From NCBI GenBank assembly GCA_964532715.1, contig CAZHIX010000001.1, positions 1 to 64,000 of the forward strand: DNA of 64,000 nucleotides, given 5' to 3'. Shown here piece by piece: positions 15,838 to 24,869 of this stretch (position 1 is its first letter; each line of letters starts with the position of its first letter). The notes below the pieces were generated by a model. The model had not been told where the DNA came from. It did not search any database and saw nothing but the letters and a program-made list of their open reading frames with translations. The translations under genes were made by a program, and so were the position numbers. This stretch comes from 1-14-0-10-45-29 sp964532715 (GTDB taxonomy: Archaea > Micrarchaeota > Micrarchaeia > Anstonellales > Anstonellaceae).

Positions 15838-16653
15838 ATGAGACTCGTATTACATTTAAAGTCAGATGCAGATCTGTCTAGGTCTGAGTTTGAGCGCAAA
15901 TATCGTTCAGCATTGCATGGTCTGATTCACTCTTGTCTTTCTAATTCTATCTTTGCAACTGCACGTTCAGTTCATGAATCTAAAAAACCCAGCTTATTTA
16001 CTTTTAGTGGGTTGAGTGGGAAATTTCAGCAAAACGGAAACATTATATCTGGAAACACGTATAAACTTTCTATCAGTTCCCCATCCGGTCCATTATTCTT
16101 CACTCTAGTTACTTATTTTAAATCTCTATTCATTTCAAAATCTCTACTTAATTTAGGGGATTGTAGTTTTCAGATTGTTGGAATTAGCGAGTTTAATCTA
16201 AGTCTTCATTCTGATGATGTTATAGTTTCCGATGGTCCAATAGTTCTAACCGCATCTGAAAACGAACGCAAAAAATTTATACTAATGAAAGGAAACGAAT
16301 CTAATAAAAATAATCTAATAGATTCTGATTTGTTTTTGAAACTATTCAAAATAAATCTCAAACATAAGTCAAAACTTCTTAATCTAAAAATTCATGACAA
16401 AATAGACAATCTCTCTTTGCCTCATTGTAATTGCGATACACACGAGAATAATCCGAAGTTTACCTCTACTGTTCGAATGCAAATAAAATCAGAAAAATCA
16501 GATTATTTTGTGGTTGGTAATAGAATCTCAATGCAAATCCCATTTAAGTCAGAATCAGAAATTTGTGAGTTTGAAAAACTAATGGATTGCGGTTTTGGTG
16601 TAATGAACAGCTATGGGTTTGGCTTCATGAAAAAGGTGCTCAAACATGATTAG
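15838..16653 (+). CDS. cas6: Cas6 pre-crRNA endoribonuclease
   Basis: A 271-residue protein. The N-terminal RRM-like part starts MRLVLHLKSDADLSRSEFERK and continues ALHGLIHSCL. The C-terminus has the glycine-rich loop CGFGVMNSYGFGFM (residues about 250-263) that marks Cas6. It cuts the repeat RNA to leave an 8-nt 5' tag, here expected to be AUUGAAAU. The start follows GGAGG. It heads an eight-gene cas operon and overlaps cas8b by 8 bases. Confidence 0.9.
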   Translation: MRLVLHLKSDADLSRSEFERKYRSALHGLIHSCLSNSIFATARSVHESKKPSLFTFSGLSGKFQQNGNIISGNTYKLSISSPSGPLFFTLVTYFKSLFISKSLLNLGDCSFQIVGISEFNLSLHSDDVIVSDGPIVLTASENERKKFILMKGNESNKNNLIDSDLFLKLFKINLKHKSKLLNLKIHDKIDNLSLPHCNCDTHENNPKFTSTVRMQIKSEKSDYFVVGNRISMQIPFKSESEICEFEKLMDCGFGVMNSYGFGFMKKVLKHD

Positions 16654-18580
16654 AGAATGCGTGGGATTTGTGGAGAAGTATATTTCGTATTATGGTACTA
16701 AAGATAAAACTCCAACTCAATTTCTCATAGATGATATATTTCTCAGTAGTTCTCAAAATAACTATTTCAAAAATAAAATATCTAAAAACAATTCTGAGTC
16801 ATCTTCAGAAGAAGATTCAACTATTTTTATATTTGTACCTTTTGAAAAATCTGATTCTAATCTAAAAATTAGAATTGATGGCATCTCTGTTGTAAAGAAA
16901 TCTGCAAACGTATCCGACATGTTAAACGTCATTCCTGAAAATTCCCGTAATTCTGATTTAGTATCAAATGATCTTATCTCAATTATAAACAATCCAGATA
17001 AGCACATTTCAATAGTGGCAGATAACAATAAACGAATAGGGGGGAGTCAAGGTTTATCCTCCAGCGTTATTTATATTTTAGAGCTTGCAAAGTGCGCAAA
17101 GAAAAATAATACTACTGAATTTTCAAAGGGTAGTTTAAAGAGCCAATCATTACAAGGTTTGCTATCTCTTTCAAAAGGCGATTATCCGATATTAAAATCT
17201 AGATTAGAAAAATTTGTTTATGAACAGAGTTATGATTCATTGTCTTCTTTAGGTTTGAATTCAATCGGCCCCGCACTTTCAGAATGGCTTTATTCTGATT
17301 CTTCCAAAAGTGTTATCAATGAAATTCAAAATCTCAGTCTTTCATCTAGTGGTGGGTCGATATTTATCGTGAATTTAATTCCTTCATCCGACAGTTCTTC
17401 TATATACTCAAAAATACGTGAAGAATACTTGCGCCAAAAAGTATTCAATAATGATCCAAAAGATTTAGGTATCTGTTCATCGTGTGGAAAAAGTAATTGT
17501 CCGGTTGAGTCTCCAGAGTCACTCATAGGGGGTTTTGATAAAAAAAGATTTCTTTCTCATCCAACAATGTTTCTTAATCAACAGTCAAAACCTATATTAA
17601 TTTGTCACAACTGTGCACTAAAATACAGTGCGTTTTTTGGTCTATTAAAAAAATGGCGTATCAAAATATTTCCATTATTTATTAATTCATATCTACAAGA
17701 AAAAGAAATACGACTCATCAATGAGAAAGGAGTCAACACTTTTTCGCAAATATTTAATCAACTCAACGATCTAAAATCATCAGATTTTTATCTCATATTA
17801 TTTACTAATGGTGAACTAAAATATTTTGATTATGTTTGCAATTACAATTGGTTAGTGTCATGGAAGAAAAATAAATTTGGAGCTATCAAATTATCTAGGC
17901 GTGATTTAGAGCGAAAATTTTATACTGCAATGGGACTAACAAAGTTTGATTATTTTAGTAGCGATCTTAAAGGTCTGGATAATCTACAATCTTATTTCCA
18001 TAATTCTTTCTCTGAAAAAGTCTTCAATTTTGTTTATAGAAATACAAACGGATTCACTCGAGCGGATATTTTGAGATTATGTGTTCTATCAATTGAAAAT
18101 TTAGCTCTCAATTCAAAAGATTTTTCTCAGTCAAGTATGCGAATTCAAGCATGTCTTGATATGTGGTTCAATCAGAAATCTTTACTAATAAAAAGTGAGG
18201 GGTTGTTTATGTCTATAGAAGAACTAAGAAAATCGGAACCCATAGGAAATTCTCTAGAACGTTGGTCTTATTGTGCTGGGAGATCTTATCGGTTTTTAGT
18301 ATCAAAAAGAGCATCTGGTGCGAGTCTTGAACTAGAAGAAATAGTTCGTGCTCACAATTTTAATAGTGTTAAAAACGCACTAATAAAAAAAATGGAAAAT
18401 CGTTCATATGCTCTTAAAGATGATGATCTAGCTTCATTCAAGTTAAAGCTCGCAGAATTACTTGCTTTTGATAATTTTGGTAATTCTGAATTTATGGATT
18501 TTAAACCATATTTTTATGCAGGTTATGTTGATGAATTGAAACACGAGGTAAAGAAGAAAGGAGGAGATTCAAATGAGTGA
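16646..18580 (+). CDS. cas8b: Cas8b large subunit of type I-B Cascade
   Basis: A 644-residue protein in the Cas8b/Csh1 position. A putative zinc finger has CSSCGKSNC (from about residue 276) and CHNCALKY (about residue 320), the spacing seen in TM1802/Csh1-type Cas8b. It is followed by a hydrophobic KWRIKIFPLFI helix. Cas8b recognises the PAM and recruits Cas3. The sequence is otherwise divergent, as usual for this subunit. It overlaps cas6 upstream and cas7 downstream, which supports a coupled Cascade operon. Confidence 0.85.
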   Translation: MIRECVGFVEKYISYYGTKDKTPTQFLIDDIFLSSSQNNYFKNKISKNNSESSSEEDSTIFIFVPFEKSDSNLKIRIDGISVVKKSANVSDMLNVIPENSRNSDLVSNDLISIINNPDKHISIVADNNKRIGGSQGLSSSVIYILELAKCAKKNNTTEFSKGSLKSQSLQGLLSLSKGDYPILKSRLEKFVYEQSYDSLSSLGLNSIGPALSEWLYSDSSKSVINEIQNLSLSSSGGSIFIVNLIPSSDSSSIYSKIREEYLRQKVFNNDPKDLGICSSCGKSNCPVESPESLIGGFDKKRFLSHPTMFLNQQSKPILICHNCALKYSAFFGLLKKWRIKIFPLFINSYLQEKEIRLINEKGVNTFSQIFNQLNDLKSSDFYLILFTNGELKYFDYVCNYNWLVSWKKNKFGAIKLSRRDLERKFYTAMGLTKFDYFSSDLKGLDNLQSYFHNSFSEKVFNFVYRNTNGFTRADILRLCVLSIENLALNSKDFSQSSMRIQACLDMWFNQKSLLIKSEGLFMSIEELRKSEPIGNSLERWSYCAGRSYRFLVSKRASGASLELEEIVRAHNFNSVKNALIKKMENRSYALKDDDLASFKLKLAELLAFDNFGNSEFMDFKPYFYAGYVDELKHEVKKKGGDSNE

Positions 18581-19559
18581 AGAAAAAAACAATTATGAAA
18601 ATTATGCTTGTGGGGTATTTATAGTTCGTGCAGACAATGCAAATTTTAATGCAGATTTCAGTCATATGCCGAGGGAACTTCCTGATGGTCGTATATATGC
18701 AACTGATAAATCACTCAAGTACTGTATTCGAAAATACATTCATGATGTGGAAGGAGAAGACAAGGTATTTATGTGGCGAAGATTTCAAATGGGGAAAAAA
18801 GATACTCTAGAACCATTGACACTTGATGATAATATAAAATATCTTCTAAATGGCAAAGTGTCTAGTTCTCAAGAAGAAATGGTAAAAGTTGCCCTGTCTA
18901 AAAAAGATGTACTTTTGTTTGGTGCTACTCTTGCAGTAGGTGGAAAAAACATTTCAATCACTGGACCATGTCAAATAACCTATGGTGTAAATTGTTTTGA
19001 TGCAAGTTCTTCTTTTACTAGTGCGATTTTATCTCCTTATAGTAGTAGTTCTGGGAAGGATAAAAGTACAATTGGTTCAGAATCTCGAGCGAATGAAGTT
19101 CATTATATTTATGATTTTAATATAAATCCAAACAATCTTAGTTGTGATTCACAATTGTCGGCTCTTCTTGGAAACGATCTATCAAAATATGTTTTAACTA
19201 ATGACGACATAAAACTGTTCAAAGATTCAATCACACGTGGGGTAAACTATGTAACCTCAACAACAAAAGTAGGCGCAGTTGGAGAGTTACTTCTATTTGT
19301 AGAATTCAAAAAAAATGATGACTCTAACAAATGTATCCCACTAGTTCCTCTGCTAAAAACAAAAACAAAAATAACTATTGATGGCTCAAAACGAAAAATA
19401 GATTTATCTGAAGCTATAAAATCATTATATGCATATTCTCCAATAAGCTTTGAACTATATTATGACCCAGAATTTACTTCAGTTGATGGCTTTGGTTCTG
19501 AATCAAATGATAAAATAAAGAGAAAAAGCTTCCATATCGTTAATCACAAGTCTTTGTAG
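18573..19559 (+). CDS. cas7: Cas7 (Csh2-type) Cascade backbone protein
   Basis: A 328-residue protein with Cas7/DevR-family features: ACGVFIVRADNANFNADFS at the N-terminus, LPDGRIYATDKSLKYCIRK, a VGGKNISITGPCQITYGVN strand region and SRANEVHYIYDFNINPNNL. Six or so copies coat the crRNA spacer in type I-B Cascade. It overlaps cas8b by 8 bases and is followed at once by cas5. Confidence 0.88.
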   Translation: MSEEKNNYENYACGVFIVRADNANFNADFSHMPRELPDGRIYATDKSLKYCIRKYIHDVEGEDKVFMWRRFQMGKKDTLEPLTLDDNIKYLLNGKVSSSQEEMVKVALSKKDVLLFGATLAVGGKNISITGPCQITYGVNCFDASSSFTSAILSPYSSSSGKDKSTIGSESRANEVHYIYDFNINPNNLSCDSQLSALLGNDLSKYVLTNDDIKLFKDSITRGVNYVTSTTKVGAVGELLLFVEFKKNDDSNKCIPLVPLLKTKTKITIDGSKRKIDLSEAIKSLYAYSPISFELYYDPEFTSVDGFGSESNDKIKRKSFHIVNHKSL

Positions 19560-19568
19560 GTGTATTTT

Positions 19569-20405
19569 TTGAAAATATATTCCATAACCATAAGTGGAGA
19601 TTTTGCTACGTTCAGAAAACCAGATACAAACAGTGTTTATCTTACATACAACAACCCTCCAGTCTCATCTCTATTAGGTTTATTTGGTGCAATACTTGGA
19701 CATACTGGTTATATTGCAAAGAAGAAGGATGATCTCTCATTACCCGAGTTCTATACTATTCTATCTAATTTGTGGTTGTCTTTATCTCCAGACTTCGATT
19801 CAAAATCTGTATTTTTGAAGCAAATGGTAACCTACAATAATCTTCAAGGATATGGTAGCAATGATGGAAATCTCATTATAACCGAACAAATTCTGATATC
19901 TCCAAAATGGAAGATCTATTTATTTGACGAGCACAATAAATATGCGCAACTTATTGATAGACTCAATAAAAATGAAACTGTATTCACACCATATCTTGGA
20001 AAAAATGAATTTCGTGCGCAAATTAGTGATTATAACGAGTTTTCTATAACCAAAGAATATTCTCAAGGGGAGCTCTCAGATATAAAATCTTTGAAATACG
20101 ATTCTTTAGTTTTATTAAAAGACCTAAATCAAAAGTCAACTCCGTACAAAAAAAGTTTATCTAAAGGTATAAGTCTTTCTAACTATCTTGAAAATACATC
20201 TGAAGATAGTTCTTTTATGAACGAAGATGGATATGCAATATTTGAAAATTATCCTTATGCTCTTGGTACAGACTTACATTACAAAACATGTCTTTCTGCT
20301 TTTAGTAATTGGGATCTTGATACTTCACTAATTAGAAACGGAACACGCACATTCAAACTAAGCGATGGAAAAGTCATTCAAATGTTTAACGGAGGGGTAG
20401 AATGA
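19569..20405 (+). CDS. cas5: Cas5 (Cas5b) Cascade subunit
   Basis: A 278-residue RAMP protein. From the TTG at 19569 it reads MKIYSITISGDFATFRKPDT, matching the Cas5 N-terminal pattern S-G-D-F-A-x-F-R-K-P, followed by NNPPVSSLLGLFGAILGH. Cas5 caps the 5' handle of the crRNA. AGGTG sits eight bases before 19569; a GTG at 19560 is the alternative start but would overlap the ribosome site. It overlaps cas3 by 4 bases. Confidence 0.87.
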   Translation: MKIYSITISGDFATFRKPDTNSVYLTYNNPPVSSLLGLFGAILGHTGYIAKKKDDLSLPEFYTILSNLWLSLSPDFDSKSVFLKQMVTYNNLQGYGSNDGNLIITEQILISPKWKIYLFDEHNKYAQLIDRLNKNETVFTPYLGKNEFRAQISDYNEFSITKEYSQGELSDIKSLKYDSLVLLKDLNQKSTPYKKSLSKGISLSNYLENTSEDSSFMNEDGYAIFENYPYALGTDLHYKTCLSAFSNWDLDTSLIRNGTRTFKLSDGKVIQMFNGGVE

Positions 20406-22984
20406 ATTCAATAATCGATGTTTTTAGTAAGCCTGACTATCATCATTTTTTCTCAAGTGATTTTCTGACAAATATGTTAGCTCGCCCAGGTTCAGATAAT
20501 AAAATTCCAGAAAGTTTAGTTTCTCACTCACAACTTAGTCTCGAAGTTTTCGATCTTATTGTAAAAGAACTTGATCTTAAACCTGTTTTTGTAAATCTTT
20601 TTGAAAAATCTTTTGGATATTACAATGAAAAACATTGGGATATTCTTAGAGCTATCGTGTATTATCATGATTTTGGAAAAATGAATACTGCATTTCAAGA
20701 AAGGATGAGGAATCCCAACTCAAAAAAAACTGAGGATTCAGATCATGCACTTCCTGGTTTATTTTTGTTTGGTTCACTTCTAAACACGTATCTTAGTACT
20801 GAATCTGAATTTGACAAAAGTTTGTTATTCTATATATCTTCAGCAATAGCTAGACATCACACGCGTCTTGAGTCTCCGATGGAAATCGGGGAGAAAGTAG
20901 ATAATTCGTGGGGGAAGTCATTAACATTACTAAAAAATATTTATCCAAGTTTAAAGTCTGCAGGTAATGACAAATTTTTTAGTCTGTGGTTCAATCCGAC
21001 CACAAATTCTCCCAAAGAAAAACCAGGTGCAATATTTAGATATTTGCAAGACAATCTACCTGAAGATTCAGAAAAAAGAGAAGCCTTATTCTATTTACAT
21101 AAATTATTCTATTCTTGTCTGATAAGTTCTGATTATTATGCAGCCTCATATCAGGGGGAAAAAATCCCTTCTAGTTTATGTAATACTTTATCAGATTTAA
21201 AATCACTGACTGACCGATTTGGTGAGTTTTTATCTGGAAAAAAATCTAATGATGAAATATCTGTCATACGTGAAAAGTTTAGAAATCATGCTCATGGAAA
21301 ATTAAACCAAAACAAAGATAAGCGAGTATTTTATCTTTACTTACCTACTGGTGGTGGAAAAACTCTAACTTCTCTAAGTCTTGCCTTATCTCTTAGCGAG
21401 AATTTTAATTCAAAACGCCTCTTCTATGTATTTCCGTTTGTAAACATTATTGAGCAAAATCAGGAGGTTATATCAAGTGCAATTGGGGCAGATATTGTGT
21501 CTCCAATATATTCGTATTCAGATTGGGATCTAAAAGAGAACGAAAATGACAAGATCCATTTCATAAATCAAGAGTTTACTAATTATCCTGTGGTTGTCTT
21601 AAGCAATGTGAATTTTTTTAATTCTATAATAAAAAGTTCAAAATCTGCTAACTACAAATTGCATAACTTTGCAAATAGTGTGATTGTAATTGATGAGATA
21701 CAATCACTTAATGCAAAAGAGTGGACTTTGTACAACGACTTGATTACTAATCTTGCAAAAATGTTAAATTCAAGAATTATTGTGATGTCTGCAAGTATCC
21801 CTCCGATTTTTGAATTGTCTGATGATGAAAAAATAAAGACTAATATATGTGAGCTAATATCTCCTCAGTGTCCTGATTTAAATCAATATTTTGAGAAGTT
21901 TTGGAATAGGGTGACTCTTCATCCTGTAAAAGAACAAGATATTGTAAGTTTATCACTTGAAAAAATATCTGAGAACAACTATCCATCAAAAGTGCTTATT
22001 GTTACTAACACAATCAAAAAATCACTTGATGTGTATCAAAAAATAAACAAAAAACTGTCAAAGACTTATAATGTGATTTTATTGAACAGTACAATGCTTC
22101 CCTCTAGACGAAAGGAAATTATATCTATGATAAAAAATCCGCCAGATGGGCAAAAATTGCTTCTTGTATCAACTCAATCTGTTGAAGCAGGTTTAGATGT
22201 TGATTTTGATATTGGTATTCGCGAACTTGCCCCACTAGATAATTTATTGCAAATATGTGGTCGTGTGAATAGAAATATGAAAACAACTATAGGAAATGTG
22301 TATGTTTCAAAAGATAAAACAACTTCCAAAGATTCTGTAGTTTATGGTAAACTACGTTTTGGAGGTAAAGATTCAACTGATAATATGCAAGAAAAAATAG
22401 TTCAACTATTGGAAAATAAAGAACAGGGAATGGATTTGAAATATAATATTTATTCTTCAGATCTGGTGGCTCGTATAAACAAACAGAATAAAGAAATATA
22501 TAAAGAAAATCAAAGGCATTCTGTAGATTGTTTGCGCGATTTAGACTTTGATTCACTCAACATGCATAATGTAATTGAGTGTCAATCTGTATCCGTTTTT
22601 GTGCCATTGGACATAAATATCTCTGGTAAAAATAAATTATCTGATCTTGCAAAACAGTTTGACTTGAACATAACTGATAATCATTTGCTCTGGAGCCAAG
22701 TTCATGACAAATATATATCTCTATGTAAATCTAAAAATATTCAGAAACGTCATCAACTCAAGAAATTCGCTCCATTGTTAAATCAATTTGTAATCTCTCT
22801 TTCATTTAATAGAGCCTCAAAACTTGGAATATATGTTCAAGAACTTTTCAAATCTGATTCAAAAAATAAATATTCTAGTTTTTTGATGTTTGATGAGAAT
22901 AGATTACATGACATCTATTCTCTTGATAATGGACTTGATGCAATCAAGATAGATTCTGGTAGCGACGATGCCATAATATTTTAG
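20402..22984 (+). CDS. cas3: Cas3 HD nuclease-helicase
   Basis: An 860-residue fusion of both Cas3 domains. The HD nuclease has SHSQLSLEVF, YYHDFGK (about residue 88) and ARHHTR (about 152). The superfamily 2 helicase has Walker A LPTGGGKT (about 315), the DEIQ box in VIVIDEIQSLNAKEW (about 431), MSASIPP and QICGRVNRN (about 618). It unwinds and degrades target DNA after Cascade recognition. All motifs needed for activity are visible. It is the fifth gene of the operon. Confidence 0.95.
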   Translation: MNSIIDVFSKPDYHHFFSSDFLTNMLARPGSDNKIPESLVSHSQLSLEVFDLIVKELDLKPVFVNLFEKSFGYYNEKHWDILRAIVYYHDFGKMNTAFQERMRNPNSKKTEDSDHALPGLFLFGSLLNTYLSTESEFDKSLLFYISSAIARHHTRLESPMEIGEKVDNSWGKSLTLLKNIYPSLKSAGNDKFFSLWFNPTTNSPKEKPGAIFRYLQDNLPEDSEKREALFYLHKLFYSCLISSDYYAASYQGEKIPSSLCNTLSDLKSLTDRFGEFLSGKKSNDEISVIREKFRNHAHGKLNQNKDKRVFYLYLPTGGGKTLTSLSLALSLSENFNSKRLFYVFPFVNIIEQNQEVISSAIGADIVSPIYSYSDWDLKENENDKIHFINQEFTNYPVVVLSNVNFFNSIIKSSKSANYKLHNFANSVIVIDEIQSLNAKEWTLYNDLITNLAKMLNSRIIVMSASIPPIFELSDDEKIKTNICELISPQCPDLNQYFEKFWNRVTLHPVKEQDIVSLSLEKISENNYPSKVLIVTNTIKKSLDVYQKINKKLSKTYNVILLNSTMLPSRRKEIISMIKNPPDGQKLLLVSTQSVEAGLDVDFDIGIRELAPLDNLLQICGRVNRNMKTTIGNVYVSKDKTTSKDSVVYGKLRFGGKDSTDNMQEKIVQLLENKEQGMDLKYNIYSSDLVARINKQNKEIYKENQRHSVDCLRDLDFDSLNMHNVIECQSVSVFVPLDINISGKNKLSDLAKQFDLNITDNHLLWSQVHDKYISLCKSKNIQKRHQLKKFAPLLNQFVISLSFNRASKLGIYVQELFKSDSKNKYSSFLMFDENRLHDIYSLDNGLDAIKIDSGSDDAIIF

Positions 22985-22990
22985 ATTTTT

Positions 22991-23494
22991 ATGGAAAAAA
23001 TTTCTTTGGAAACTTTGGATATGGTTATACAAAACAGGACTCACTTAGTCGAAAGCTATTTTTTCTGTAAGCGCCAGTTTTTCTTGAATTTATATGGTAT
23101 ATATAATAACCGTCATGGCTTAATCCAAATTGGTTCTGTGTTACATCAAAAAAGAGATAATACTCAAGAAGAACCCGTAAAAGTAGACTACATTGACTGG
23201 GAAGGTGGAAAAATAATCGAATTCAAAAAGAAATTACTTCTTTTATCATCTGAAATACAAGCGTATGTATATCTGAAGCGTTTGAATGCTTATGGTAGCA
23301 AAATCAATAAAGCAGTTGTTAAATCCATAGAGAAAAAGCAATCAAAAGAAATACGCTATCCTGATGAAAAATATGAAGCTCACCTATTAGAGATGTTCAA
23401 TGATATATGTTCTTGTACTAAGATACCTTCTCGCAAAGAAAAACGAAGCTCATGTGTAAACTGTTCTCTTTTTGAGTATTGTTGGGTGGATTAA
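22991..23494 (+). CDS. cas4: Cas4 RecB-like exonuclease
   Basis: A 167-residue protein with the four Fe-S cysteines expected of Cas4: one in YFFCKRQFF (about residue 28) and three in SSCVNCSLFEYC near the C-terminus. Between them are the nuclease residues: G-S-V-L-H, VDYIDW, IIEFKKK and SEIQAYVYL. Cas4 trims prespacers and selects the PAM with Cas1-Cas2. It shares a base with the start of cas1. Confidence 0.9.
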   Translation: MEKISLETLDMVIQNRTHLVESYFFCKRQFFLNLYGIYNNRHGLIQIGSVLHQKRDNTQEEPVKVDYIDWEGGKIIEFKKKLLLLSSEIQAYVYLKRLNAYGSKINKAVVKSIEKKQSKEIRYPDEKYEAHLLEMFNDICSCTKIPSRKEKRSSCVNCSLFEYCWVD

Positions 23495-24462
23495 TGCGTG
23501 ATATGTATATTACAAAAAGTGGGTCTATAAAACAAGAAGACAACACGCTTCTTTTTCAAACAGATGATTCATCTATCAGAATACCTGTAAAAGAAGTATC
23601 TTCGCTACATTTGCTAAATGAAACAAGGCTCAACACTCGTTTTCTTCAATTTCTATCAAAAAATCATATTCCTGCATATTTTTACAATTATTATGGCGGG
23701 TATGTTGGTTGTTTTGCGCCTCGTGAAGAATATTTGAGTGGAAAAATCATTGTAAATCAAGTTCTAAACTATCATTCTCCGCACCTAAGACTTCAAATCG
23801 CCAGAGAGATGGTTGCAGGTTCTATTCACAATATTCGAAAAACCCTATTACAATACAATATCTCTTCTATGCGCATAGATACAGTACTTGAAAAATGTCC
23901 ATATGCCTCTTCTGTAGAATGCTTGATGGGCTATGAAGGAAATGCTAGAGATGAATATTATTCAAAATTTAATTCCATTTTAAAGAATGAAACATTTAAT
24001 CTATCTAATCGTGAATTTAGACCTCCTTCAAATCCAACAAATGCATTACTGAGTTTTGGAAATTCTCTATTATATAATACTGTTTTAAGTCAGATATTTA
24101 GAACTGCTTTGGATCCAAGAATAAGTTTTGTTCATGAACCTTTTGAGCGACGGTACTCTTTAAATTTGGATATAGCTGATATCTTCAAACCATTAATAAC
24201 TGATAGAGTAATTTTTTCACTAATTAACAAAAACATGCTCTCAGCAGATGATTTCAGAGAAGAAACTGGTTTTTGTTTTCTTAATTTAGATGGAAGAAAA
24301 AAATTCATACAAGCATATGATGAGAAATTGAAACAAACAATTAAGCATCCGTCTTTAAAGAGAAATATATCTTATAAGCACTTAATTAAGATAGAATGCT
24401 ATAAGTTAATCAAACATCTAATGGAAGGTGTAAGTTACAAATCTTTCAAAATTTTCTGGTGA
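23494..24462 (+). CDS. cas1: Cas1 integrase
   Basis: A 322-residue protein with the metal-binding residues of Cas1: Glu in LMGYEGNARDEYY (about residue 148), His in ISFVHEPFERRYSL (about 213) and an acidic residue in LDIADIFKP (about 228). It inserts spacers at the leader end with Cas2. ATG 23494 follows GGGTGGA and gives the usual N-terminus (YITKSGSIKQEDNTL); the frame runs further upstream, inside cas4. Confidence 0.93.
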   Translation: MRDMYITKSGSIKQEDNTLLFQTDDSSIRIPVKEVSSLHLLNETRLNTRFLQFLSKNHIPAYFYNYYGGYVGCFAPREEYLSGKIIVNQVLNYHSPHLRLQIAREMVAGSIHNIRKTLLQYNISSMRIDTVLEKCPYASSVECLMGYEGNARDEYYSKFNSILKNETFNLSNREFRPPSNPTNALLSFGNSLLYNTVLSQIFRTALDPRISFVHEPFERRYSLNLDIADIFKPLITDRVIFSLINKNMLSADDFREETGFCFLNLDGRKKFIQAYDEKLKQTIKHPSLKRNISYKHLIKIECYKLIKHLMEGVSYKSFKIFW

Positions 24463-24469
24463 TTTTTTT

Positions 24470-24736
24470 GTGTATACTATTTTGGTATATGATGTTGATC
24501 AAAAACGTGGTGGTAAAGCTTTGAAGTTATGCAGACAGTATTTATTTCATATTCAAAATAGTGTGTTTGAAGGAGAACTGTCCGAAGCAAATTTCACTGA
24601 ATTAAAATTAAAACTTCGTGCGCTTATAAAAGATTTTGACTCGGTAATTATATTTAGATTTGAAAGTTTGAGTTCGAAGTATGCATCTAAAGAAATCATA
24701 GGTTGCGAAAAGGGAATATCAAGTAATATCATATAA
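24470..24736 (+). CDS. cas2: Cas2
   Basis: An 88-residue ferredoxin-fold protein starting at GTG after GGTGATTT. The N-terminus YTILVYDVDQKRGGKALKLC carries the Cas2 first strand and Asp, followed by QNSVFEGELSEANF. It is the structural dimer of the Cas1-Cas2 integrase. It is the last gene of the operon; the CRISPR leader begins right after its stop. Confidence 0.92.
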   Translation: MYTILVYDVDQKRGGKALKLCRQYLFHIQNSVFEGELSEANFTELKLKLRALIKDFDSVIIFRFESLSSKYASKEIIGCEKGISSNII

Positions 24737-24869
24737 CTCAGCGGATTAGGATATTTTTTATCTATCCTCGTTAAATAACCAACTCCCGCTCGTCTTTATG
24801 TGTGTTTATTTATATTCTTTGCGTTTAAATTATAATCATAAAGTTTTTCATCACGGAGTGGAAGTATTA
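24737..24869 (+). promoter_or_regulatory. CRISPR leader
   Basis: A 133-base A+T-rich stretch between cas2 and the first repeat. It has an inverted repeat AGGATA / TATCCT (24748-24753, 24763-24768) that may end cas transcription. TATA-like TTATTTATAT and TTTAAATTATAATC sequences at about 24807-24837 could start the array transcript. The last 25 bases (from TTTTCATCACGG to TATTA) are repeated exactly after the N gap. Confidence 0.75.

Noticed and set aside
15542..15841. A 99-codon plus-strand frame before cas6
   Set aside because: It runs through the inverted repeat, is Phe/Leu-rich as A+T-rich noncoding DNA often is, and its start lacks a ribosome site.
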